Positions 1-6,218 of a DNA stretch of 6,471 nucleotides are shown here, in pieces (within the stretch, counting starts at the first letter, position 1; every line of letters starts with the position of its first letter). Location of the stretch: assembly GCA_947175775.1 (NCBI GenBank), contig CAMWNY010000154.1:1-6471 (forward strand), in the 5' to 3' direction. Source of the DNA: an uncultured Lachnospiraceae bacterium (GTDB lineage: Bacteria; Bacillota; Clostridia; Lachnospirales; Lachnospiraceae). The notes beneath the pieces are model-generated. The model had not been told where the DNA came from. It ran no database searches and saw only the letters and a list, made by a program, of their open reading frames with translations. Both the position numbers and the translations under genes were made by a program.

Positions 1-1
1 A

Positions 2-1573
2 CCCAAAGCAATCAGACCCCTTTCCCACAAGACCTACAGCAATCCGTGTCTCATATTCCGGAAATTTTTCTGCAATCATAGGTCTTCCATATTCTTCATA
101 GTACTTGCGGCAAAGTTCTAATCCCGTAATATCCGTTGGTAAATCAGCATCCGTATTTTCGGGCATACTCTCTTCTAATATGCCAGGCTCTGGCGAATCT
201 AAAACTGCTTCCTCTTGTGCATTCTCCTCATTCACATCTTCTTTGGCATCATTTTCCTGTGTCTGATCCACCTCCGAGGCTTCTTCAACCTCTACTGCAA
301 TCTCATCCATAACCTCCGCTATCATGGCGTCAACTGCTTTCTCCTCATCATATAATGACTGTACTTTTTCATCAGACCCAGCCTCACTATCCGATACGCC
401 TTTTTGGTCTTTGTCAAGTACGCTGTCTGCCTGATATTTTTTCCCGGAATGTTCCTGAAGTTTTTTGGAAGCCGCAGCTTTAATATCCGCAAAAGCCGAA
501 TTAATATCAAACGTACTCACGCTGTCCGCAGGATTGCCGGCTTCCTCCTTTGTTTCGCTCTCCTTGTCGTCTTTTCTTGCATCTTCATCTGCCTTATTCT
601 CATCACAGGCTTTCTCATCATCCGGATTTCTATCCGCCCGAATCACCGATGCCCATCCATCATTATCAATGTCAATTCCCAAAATCTTGTCAATTTCCTG
701 TTCGTTCATTGGTGGTGTGTTGTCCTCTTCTTTTACTTCTTCCTCTGCCTGCGTCGGCTGTGTCTTTGGTGCTTCCTCTCCTATTTTTTCCTGAATGATT
801 TTAATATTATCACTCAATCTTTGGTATTGAATATTTTCTGCTCCAAGATATTTCGCCACGCACTCTCTGCTCTTTTCCATTGCCGAAAGCGCATTGGAAT
901 AATCCTTATCCATATAGTAGAGACTTCCAAGCGCCGATAATGCTGCACTGTAGTGGGCATCGTCGACTCCTATTTCCTCAAAAATGCGAATAGCCTCTTC
1001 AGCCCTTGCTTTTGCCTCTTCATCCTGCCCAAGTTCAATGCAGGTATTTGCAAGATTTGCCTGCGTTACGGCAATCTCAAATGCCGTATTTTCCTTATGA
1101 CTGACAATTTTAAGCGCGTTCTCAAGCTGCTCTTTCGCCGCATCAAAATCACCCATCTCCTGATACAAAAGACTTAAATTATTATAAAGCCCTGCAAAGT
1201 ACATATCATCTTCTTTGAGCCTTGCTAAATAAATCGGCCGTACTTTATTATAATATTCCAAAGATTCCTGCAGATGACCTGCCGCACGCTGTGCATTGGC
1301 GATATTTAAGAGAGTGGTCGCATAAGGCATCGTTCCGTTTAATCCCATCTCCTCCATAAGCGATATTGCCTTATCGCAGTTTTCAATCGCCTTGTCATAT
1401 TGTCCCGTTTCCCGGTAAAAACCGATACATTCATTATATAATGTGAGCATTATATCCCGTTCCCCGGCTGCACGTGCCTGCTCAATATGCTCTTCCAAGA
1501 ACTGCGGCACTTCACTGATGCGTTCCTGTGTAAAAAGTGCATCCAACTCCGTCATCACCTGATTTAAGTTCAT
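2..1573 (-). CDS. TPR protein with long acidic linker and C-terminal DUF4037-like domain (3' end beyond window)
   Basis: The frame is open without a stop from ATG at 1573 to the left edge, giving 524 codons; the C-terminus is cut off by the window. Residues about 38-260 form helical tetratricopeptide repeats: around residues 46-73, 88-115, 130-157, 172-199 and 212-239 there are pairs with the usual A/G/Y spacing (for example GQYDKAIENCDKAI, GDFDAAKEQLENAL). TPRs usually bind protein partners. Residues about 266-480 are very rich in Glu, Asp, Ala and Lys and look disordered. From residue 485 the sequence (LELCRKYYEEYGRPMI, then RIAVGLVGKGSDCFG at 510-524) resembles the start of the DUF4037 family, which I recall as nucleotidyltransferase-like. 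The GS of GSDCFG would be the nucleotide-binding part, with the catalytic acids expected beyond the edge. There is no signal peptide or membrane segment, so it is probably cytoplasmic. The start is supported by GGAGGA 5 nt upstream. TPR identity is firm, the DUF4037 call is from memory of the family, and the biological role is unknown. Confidence 0.85.
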   Translation of the reverse strand, partial: MNLNQVMTELDALFTQERISEVPQFLEEHIEQARAAGERDIMLTLYNECIGFYRETGQYDKAIENCDKAISLMEEMGLNGTMPYATTLLNIANAQRAAGHLQESLEYYNKVRPIYLARLKEDDMYFAGLYNNLSLLYQEMGDFDAAKEQLENALKIVSHKENTAFEIAVTQANLANTCIELGQDEEAKARAEEAIRIFEEIGVDDAHYSAALSALGSLYYMDKDYSNALSAMEKSRECVAKYLGAENIQYQRLSDNIKIIQEKIGEEAPKTQPTQAEEEVKEEDNTPPMNEQEIDKILGIDIDNDGWASVIRADRNPDDEKACDENKADEDARKDDKESETKEEAGNPADSVSTFDINSAFADIKAAASKKLQEHSGKKYQADSVLDKDQKGVSDSEAGSDEKVQSLYDEEKAVDAMIAEVMDEIAVEVEEASEVDQTQENDAKEDVNEENAQEEAVLDSPEPGILEESMPENTDADLPTDITGLELCRKYYEEYGRPMIAEKFPEYETRIAVGLVGKGSDCFG

Positions 1574-1578
1574 CACAA

Positions 1579-1584
1579 TCCTCC
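1579..1584 (-). promoter_or_regulatory. Ribosome binding site of the TPR/DUF4037 gene
   Basis: GGAGGA on the minus strand lies 5 nt before the ATG at 1573, within the 17-nt gap after the methyltransferase stop. It fixes the start of the TPR gene. Confidence 0.8.
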
Positions 1585-1590
1585 ATTCTT

Positions 1591-2415
1591 TCAAACTTTC
1601 CTTAAAATATCAACCGTATGTGCTCCCGCTCCGATTAAATCTGCACGCCCACACACAGCCATTTGATACTGAACAAACGCTTCAAACTCTTTATCTGTAA
1701 GTCGATTCAAATATGGACGCATATAATTTGCCGCCCCGTCCGGCGATATAATCTCAAGACGCTCCAATCCCTGTGCCCGATTCAATGCATCAATATCCTC
1801 TAACCGCACATAATCATACAATTGGTCAGGATTTGATATTGTCTTAAAGTCTTCCGTAAAACGTCCCTGTTCCATACATTCCAAAATATGCTGTTCTTTA
1901 AAGCCATACATTATAACGCTGTATTCGTTCATACAGTAGGCTGCCAAAATAACTCCGCCTTGTTTTGTTACGCGCTTTGCCTCTCCAAGCGCCTTGTTTT
2001 TATCATCGAAGCCAAACAGATGATACATCGGTCCAAACAAAAGCGTCACATCATAACTGTCATCCGCAAGCTTTTTCAGATTCATCGCATTTCCCTGCAT
2101 CGCATGTACCGTGCTCGCCTTTTGTTTTAAAATTCCGAGATTATATTTAACTAACTCAACTGCTGTCACATCATATCCCTGCTCCGCAAGCGCCACGCTA
2201 TATCTTCCGGTCCCTGCTCCAATGTCTAAAACCCGAATCTTATCTTTGGGAACCTGATTGTTATTCAGGGCAGCCGCATTGTCTAGCCCCGCGGCTGCCC
2301 TGTTTAAATACTTTTGTATATATTTCATTGAAACGCGAAATTCAACTTGTCCATGCCGGGAGTTGAGCCGTTTCTCTTCATTAAACTTATTATAATATTC
2401 TTCCAGCTTTGTCAT
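1591..2415 (-). CDS. Class I SAM-dependent methyltransferase
   Basis: This 274-residue protein has the Rossmann-fold methyltransferase signature. Motif I is VLDIGAGTG at residues 62-70, which binds S-adenosylmethionine. It is followed by the second strand ending in an acidic residue (VTAVE, Glu87), which normally holds the ribose hydroxyls. YDVTLLFGPMYHLF (121-134) is the fourth strand and post-strand loop, where GPMYHL probably lines the substrate pocket. AKRVTKQGG (146-154) is the usual turn before strand five. There is no membrane segment, so it should be cytoplasmic. The substrate cannot be told from sequence; small molecule, protein or RNA are all possible. Residues about 38-58 form an Ala/Asn-rich insertion between the N-terminal helix and motif I, encoded partly by a perfect inverted repeat. 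The ATG is the first start after the in-frame stop of the upstream membrane-protein gene, 3 nt away, so translation is probably coupled. The stop is TGA at 1593-1591. Confidence 0.92.
   Translation of the reverse strand: MTKLEEYYNKFNEEKRLNSRHGQVEFRVSMKYIQKYLNRAAAGLDNAAALNNNQVPKDKIRVLDIGAGTGRYSVALAEQGYDVTAVELVKYNLGILKQKASTVHAMQGNAMNLKKLADDSYDVTLLFGPMYHLFGFDDKNKALGEAKRVTKQGGVILAAYCMNEYSVIMYGFKEQHILECMEQGRFTEDFKTISNPDQLYDYVRLEDIDALNRAQGLERLEIISPDGAANYMRPYLNRLTDKEFEAFVQYQMAVCGRADLIGAGAHTVDILRKV
2266..2302. repeat. Perfect 12-bp inverted repeat inside the methyltransferase gene
   Basis: CAGGGCAGCCGC at 2266-2277 is the exact reverse complement of GCGGCTGCCCTG at 2291-2302, with a 13-nt loop at 2278-2290. 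Ten of the 12 pairs are G-C, so a strong hairpin should form in mRNA or single-stranded DNA. It encodes about residues 39-50 of the methyltransferase, with an AAA tripeptide from each arm. There is no U-run after it on the minus strand, so it is not an intrinsic terminator for this operon. Confidence 0.9.
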
Positions 2416-2418
2416 GGA

Positions 2419-3066
2419 TTATATCAATACCTCCAACTTTTTCTGTACCCATGAAATAATCGGACCTAAACAAAAAGCACACAAAACCGTCACGATTCCA
2501 AAATCTCCCCCAAGAATCGTGCCTGTTACCATAAAAAATATGTCCCACATAATCCGTACTCCCTTAAACGGAAGCTTTTTCACATAATCTGAAATGATGA
2601 ACGGCAGCGCATCAAAAGGAGCCGCGCCAAGCCCTGAACACATGTATGCCCCCGCGCCTACCATGAAAATAAGCAGTGCTGGAATCAAAAGGATATACCG
2701 GACAACATTTTGGTCAAAAAATCCCGCCGGAAGCGCCACAGACCAAAGCCATTTGAAAAAATCAGATATATACCCTAAAAACAGCATATTGCCCAGTGTA
2801 CCAAAACCAATCATTCCAATGTCAAATTTTATTACAAAGCATAGCGACACAATATTAAACAATAAAAGACATGTGCCAAAACCAAACGGCAAGAAACAGC
2901 TAAGCCCTTGTGCAAAGCAGGAACAGGCATCTGTGCCAAGATTAATATCACGTAAAATTGACAATCCGATGCCCATCATAATAACACCACCCAGCATAAA
3001 CGCCATACGTTTTAAAAATTTAGGCGGGCGGGCAAAACAGTTTTTCTTTTTTTGCTTAAAACTCAT
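2419..3066 (-). CDS. YczE/YyaS/YitT-type multi-pass membrane protein
   Basis: This 215-residue hydrophobic protein starts with a basic N-terminus (KQKKK at 4-8) and has about five or six membrane segments, near residues 21-39, 63-80, 84-104, 122-143, 171-187 and 189-206. The short motif INLGTDACS (41-49) after the first helix is echoed by SGLGAAPFDAL (144-154) after the fourth. This G-x-G-x-x-(P)-x-D pattern is typical of the YczE/YitT group of bacterial membrane proteins, and suggests an internal duplication. The molecular function is not established; a transport or membrane-maintenance role has been supposed for relatives. Its start overlaps the 3' end of the ClpX-like gene by 11 nt in a different frame, and AGGAG about 10 nt upstream lies inside that gene, so the two are probably translationally coupled. 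The stop TAA is 3 nt before the methyltransferase ATG and in the same frame. Membrane location is confident; the family name is moderately so. Confidence 0.85.
   Translation of the reverse strand: MSFKQKKKNCFARPPKFLKRMAFMLGGVIMMGIGLSILRDINLGTDACSCFAQGLSCFLPFGFGTCLLLFNIVSLCFVIKFDIGMIGFGTLGNMLFLGYISDFFKWLWSVALPAGFFDQNVVRYILLIPALLIFMVGAGAYMCSGLGAAPFDALPFIISDYVKKLPFKGVRIMWDIFFMVTGTILGGDFGIVTVLCAFCLGPIISWVQKKLEVLI
2430..2434 (-). promoter_or_regulatory. Probable ribosome binding site of the methyltransferase gene, inside the upstream CDS
   Basis: GGAGG on the minus strand lies in the last codons of the membrane-protein gene, 14 nt before the methyltransferase ATG. That spacing is longer than the usual 5-9 nt. 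With the upstream stop only 3 nt from the ATG, start by termination-reinitiation is likely. Confidence 0.55.
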
Positions 3067-4678
3067 AGAAGTTGTACTCCTCTAACTTTGGTTTTTCAGG
3101 TTCCGTAACCACCGGGGATTCCAACGCTTCATTTTGTGTCCTTGTATGCACATTGTCCGTACGGATTTCAATCACCGGACCGCCTGTACCATTAATATAA
3201 TCACCCGTGATTGTAACTTCACCGATATTGTCATCTTTTGGAATTTCGTACATAATGTCAAGCATGAACTCTTCGATAATTGCACGCAGCGCTCTCGCGC
3301 CTGTTTCACGTTCCTGTGCCTTCTTAGCAATTGCCACAAGAGCGCTGTCATCAAAGTTAAGCTTTACCTCGTCAAGCTCCAAAAGCTTCTGATACTGCTT
3401 TAAAATTGCATTTTTCGGCTCTTTTAATATTTTGATATAGCTCTCCTCGGTCAGCCCGTCCATCGGGCAGATAATCGGCAGACGTCCTATAAATTCCGGT
3501 ATCATACCAAACTTTTTAATATCCTCAACCGTCACCCTTTTTAGAATATTCTCTTCTTTATCAAAAGCATCCTTTAACTGTGCGTTAAAGCCAATTGAGG
3601 ACTGCTTTGTAAGCCTTTGCTTAATAATCTCTTCTAAATCAGGAAAAGCGCCGCCGCATATAAATAAAATATTTCTTGTATTAATTGTTGTGAGCGGCAC
3701 CATTGCATTTTTGCTGTTTGCACCTACCGGCACTTCAACGTCCGCTCCTTCCAAAAGCTTAAGCATTCCCTGTTGTACAGACTCCCCGCTTACGTCTCTT
3801 GATGTCGTATTCTTCTTCTTTGCAATCTTGTCAATCTCGTCAATAAAAACAATTCCCTGCTCTGCGCGGTCCACATCGTTGTCCGCGGCAGCAAGAAGCT
3901 TTGAAATTACAGATTCGATATCATCGCCAATATAGCCCGCCTCCGTAAGAGACGTCGCATCCGCAATCGCCAAAGGAACATCCAAAAGCCTTGCAAGTGT
4001 TTTTACCATATAAGTCTTTCCGCATCCTGTAGGACCAAGAAGCAAAATATTGGACTTTTCAATCTCAATATCGTTCATTGTTCCTGTACTCACACGCTTA
4101 TAATGATTGTAAACAGCAACCGAAATAACCTTTTTGGCATAATCCTGACCTACAACAAAATCATCAAGCTGTGCCTTTATTTTATGCGGTGCCGGTAAAT
4201 TATGAATATTAAAAACTGCCTCGTCCTTGTTTTTTTCTTTTGCCTTTTTCTTTTTCAGCTTTTGACGGTTTGGAATCCCGCCGTCTCCCTGAAGGTCTGC
4301 AATATTTACAAAACTTATGTTCGGAAAACGTTTCTTATTATTTTTTCCATCATTGCTATCCTTTTCAGAACCTATGTTTGTATAATTTAGCATTCCCTGA
4401 TAGTCAAACTGACTGACCGTGTCCATCGTTTTATGCATACAGTCAGAGCATACGGAAATATGATTCGGAAGCTTAAACATTCTCCCTGTTTTACTCTCAG
4501 GACGCCGGCAGATAAAGCACACGTCCTCGTAATCGTTTTCCTTATCCTCCTCGTATCCCTCATCTTCTTCTCTAATAAGCGTTTCATCCTTTGAGAATGT
4601 ATCATCGCCCTCGCCGGCGCTCATGTCAAGCATTTCCATATCCAAATCATCTAAGTCCAAATCATCCTTCTTTGCCAT
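3056..4678 (-). CDS. clpX: ClpX-family AAA+ unfoldase, divergent and extended
   Basis: This 540-residue protein is clearly built like ClpX, the ATP-driven unfoldase that feeds substrates to ClpP, but is about 120 residues longer than usual. Residues 1-52 are a very acidic extension. A four-cysteine zinc finger (C54, C57, C77, C80) follows, as in the ClpX dimerisation and adaptor-binding domain. A Lys-rich linker (about 138-152) leads to the AAA+ core: Walker A GPTGCGKT (215-222), pore loop GYIG (248-251; GYVG in most ClpX), Walker B VFIDE (277-281), the IGF ClpP-docking tripeptide (362-364), arginine finger R399 in FIGRLP, and sensor 2 in TGARALR (459-465). Between GMLKLLEG and NILFICGGAF the usual G-G-R-K-H loop is absent and reads VGANSKNAMVP instead. 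A tail of about 33 residues rich in Glu, Pro and aromatics follows the core. No clpP or tig lies beside it, so it may be a paralogue of housekeeping ClpX; the symbol is family-level only. It starts 10 nt after the htrA stop with a good ribosome binding site. Confidence 0.9.
   Translation of the reverse strand: MAKKDDLDLDDLDMEMLDMSAGEGDDTFSKDETLIREEDEGYEEDKENDYEDVCFICRRPESKTGRMFKLPNHISVCSDCMHKTMDTVSQFDYQGMLNYTNIGSEKDSNDGKNNKKRFPNISFVNIADLQGDGGIPNRQKLKKKKAKEKNKDEAVFNIHNLPAPHKIKAQLDDFVVGQDYAKKVISVAVYNHYKRVSTGTMNDIEIEKSNILLLGPTGCGKTYMVKTLARLLDVPLAIADATSLTEAGYIGDDIESVISKLLAAADNDVDRAEQGIVFIDEIDKIAKKKNTTSRDVSGESVQQGMLKLLEGADVEVPVGANSKNAMVPLTTINTRNILFICGGAFPDLEEIIKQRLTKQSSIGFNAQLKDAFDKEENILKRVTVEDIKKFGMIPEFIGRLPIICPMDGLTEESYIKILKEPKNAILKQYQKLLELDEVKLNFDDSALVAIAKKAQERETGARALRAIIEEFMLDIMYEIPKDDNIGEVTITGDYINGTGGPVIEIRTDNVHTRTQNEALESPVVTEPEKPKLEEYNFYEF
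3076..3083 (-). promoter_or_regulatory. Ribosome binding site of the membrane-protein gene, inside the ClpX-like CDS
   Basis: The minus strand reads AGAGGAGT, centred about 10-13 nt before the ATG at 3066 and lying within the last codons of the ClpX-like gene. It supports the overlapping start rather than the later ATG at codon 21, which would remove the basic N-terminus. Confidence 0.7.
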
Positions 4679-4682
4679 TGCT

Positions 4683-4688
4683 TCCTCC
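4683..4688 (-). promoter_or_regulatory. Ribosome binding site of the ClpX-like gene
   Basis: GGAGGA on the minus strand begins directly after the htrA TAG stop and ends 4 nt before the ATG at 4678. It confirms that the acidic N-terminal extension is translated. Confidence 0.8.
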
Positions 4689-6185
4689 CTAGTCCTGCTT
4701 TAATCCAAAGGTCACTTCTACGGTTACTTTCTCATAACTGCCATCGTTTATACGCATCAACGTAATTTCTGCCTTTGTATCAGCCTCATAATATTCCAAA
4801 AGGCTTTGAACCTTAGACATTGATGCAACCTTTTCCCCATCTATTGCCGTAACAATATCACCCTTTTTAATTCCTGCCTTTTCCGCGGCAGTGCCCTCAA
4901 GAACACTCGACACATAGACGCCTTCTGGCATCTCATACTTTTCTACTGCCTCGTCAGACACATCTGTTCCTGAAATACCCAAAAATGCACGCTTTTCATA
5001 AGCGACCTTTCTTCTTGTTTCCTGCTTCACAAGCTCATCCACAATCGGTTTTGCCGTATTAATCGGAATGGCATAACCCATTCCTTCTATCGCATAATCT
5101 GCGATCTTGCTGGAATTGATACCAACAACCTCGCCGTTTACATTGAGCAGCGCACCGCCTGAATTTCCGGGATTAATCGCTGCATCCGTCTGTATCAGAC
5201 TGTTGAGATTAATTTCTTCATCATCCTCAAAAATATCACAGTTCAACGCACTAATCACACCCGTTGTCACAGACTGGCCATACCCAAGCGAATTCCCGAT
5301 TGCAATTGACGGTTCTCCCACTTCTAATTCATCCGAATCCCCGAGCGCCGCAATTGCAATCTCGTCCAGTGTGGCATCAGACACATCCTCTAAAAGGACG
5401 CTGACAACTGCCAAATCCTCATTTGGCGCAACCCCCTTTACATACGCAACAACCTCTGCGTCGTCAATAAACTGGACATATAAATCGTTGGAGTCTTCCA
5501 CAACATGATAATTTGTAAGAATAAGCAGTTCTTCCGGGTTTTGTGAGATAATAATGCCGGAACCGTTCGCTTCATCATCATATTCCTCGTCATACCAGTA
5601 ATCGTAAGCCGTATATTCGTTTGTAATTGATACTACACAGGGCATTGCTGCCTTCACAACCTCTGTCACATCTGTCACGACCGCTTTCGCCGTATCTGCC
5701 TGTTGTACCGTCTGCACATTTCCTATATGCACATTATTCCTTTGGGGCTTATCGTCCTTCGCAGCCCGAGTCTCTTGCTCAATTCGTGTCTGCGGTTCTT
5801 TTATGTCACCTTCTCCTGCCTCCTGCTGCTCTTGTGTCTCTTCATTTGTTTCATCCTCTTTTGATTCCAAAGCAGCGCTCTCCTCATCAAACCGAGGCTG
5901 TTGCCCTATTACATCAAAATCATGCGCCTCCAAAGAATCGGTTTCCGTTCCATACTCAATCTCCACTTTATCAATCCATGCCGGAAGCGATTCCGTTTCT
6001 TCCGGTTCAGGCATCTGTGCATATTGATGTTCAAAAACGTCCAATGTCTTTTCATAAAAAACAGGATCAAACATGCCTCCGCAAATATACAGCACTGTAA
6101 TGGCATAGAGAGCTGCAAACATTGTGCAGCCTGTAATAATCAGTATATTTTTAAAAACCGACGGCTTCTTTTTATTGTTTCTCAT
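4689..6185 (-). CDS. htrA: Membrane-anchored HtrA/DegP-family serine protease with one PDZ domain
   Basis: This 498-residue protein has a short basic N-terminus (RNNKKKPS) and a single hydrophobic segment at about 12-37, which should anchor it with the protease outside the cytoplasmic membrane. Residues about 55-165 are an acidic Glu/Gln/Thr-rich linker. The trypsin-like domain covers about 172-390 with the full catalytic triad: His227 in TNYHVVED, Asp257 in NEDLAVV, and Ser342 in NPGNSGGAL. A PDZ domain at about 400-490 includes GVYVSSVLEGTAAEKAGIKKGDIV, the usual substrate-peptide binding and allosteric module. HtrA proteases degrade or refold damaged exported proteins and often respond to envelope stress. 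All catalytic residues are present, so it should be active. The start has AAGGAG 9 nt upstream. It lies 33 nt after glmS and 10 nt before the ClpX-like gene. I cannot distinguish between HtrA paralogues (htrA, htrB, degP, degQ) from this sequence; the symbol is family-level. No CssR-type operator was recognised upstream. Confidence 0.95.
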   Translation of the reverse strand: MRNNKKKPSVFKNILIITGCTMFAALYAITVLYICGGMFDPVFYEKTLDVFEHQYAQMPEPEETESLPAWIDKVEIEYGTETDSLEAHDFDVIGQQPRFDEESAALESKEDETNEETQEQQEAGEGDIKEPQTRIEQETRAAKDDKPQRNNVHIGNVQTVQQADTAKAVVTDVTEVVKAAMPCVVSITNEYTAYDYWYDEEYDDEANGSGIIISQNPEELLILTNYHVVEDSNDLYVQFIDDAEVVAYVKGVAPNEDLAVVSVLLEDVSDATLDEIAIAALGDSDELEVGEPSIAIGNSLGYGQSVTTGVISALNCDIFEDDEEINLNSLIQTDAAINPGNSGGALLNVNGEVVGINSSKIADYAIEGMGYAIPINTAKPIVDELVKQETRRKVAYEKRAFLGISGTDVSDEAVEKYEMPEGVYVSSVLEGTAAEKAGIKKGDIVTAIDGEKVASMSKVQSLLEYYEADTKAEITLMRINDGSYEKVTVEVTFGLKQD

Positions 6186-6218
6186 ATTGTTCTTCTCCTT
6201 AAATGATAGGACGCCTCA
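6186..6218 (-). other. Short glmS-htrA intergenic gap without a terminator
   Basis: These 33 bases separate the glmS stop from the htrA start. They contain the htrA ribosome binding site, but no stem-loop with a U-run and no recognisable -35/-10 pair. Transcription may continue from glmS into htrA, or a promoter may lie within the 3' end of glmS. Confidence 0.6.
6195..6200 (-). promoter_or_regulatory. Ribosome binding site of htrA
   Basis: AAGGAG on the minus strand lies 9 nt before the ATG at 6185, supporting that start and hence the basic N-terminus plus membrane anchor. Confidence 0.8.

Noticed and set aside
404..940. 178-codon plus-strand open frame with many hydrophobic residues
   Set aside because: It lies antisense to the acidic linker and part of the TPR region of the minus-strand gene. 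Glu/Asp-rich codons give Phe/Leu/Ser-rich antisense frames by default. I saw no clear ribosome binding site or family motif.
2266..2302. Inverted repeat as an intrinsic terminator
   Set aside because: It is inside a complete coding frame, and on the transcribed minus strand it is followed by AATAACAATC rather than a U-run. The plus-strand side has only a short TGTTT and no gene to terminate.
3046..3052. A AAA AAG heptamer in frame near the start of the membrane-protein gene, a possible -1 frameshift site
   Set aside because: A -1 shift would reach a stop after about eight codons. ClpX-like ribosomes stop just before the site, no downstream stimulatory hairpin was evident, and the Lys-rich N-terminus explains the A-run.
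2594..3085. 163-codon plus-strand open frame
   Set aside because: It is antisense to the membrane-protein gene, which has recognisable motifs, a good start and coupled neighbours; the plus frame has none.
5627..6100. 157-codon plus-strand open frame
   Set aside because: It is antisense to the HtrA acidic linker and rich in Ser, His, Pro and Leu, as expected of a complementary shadow. It has no domain motif.
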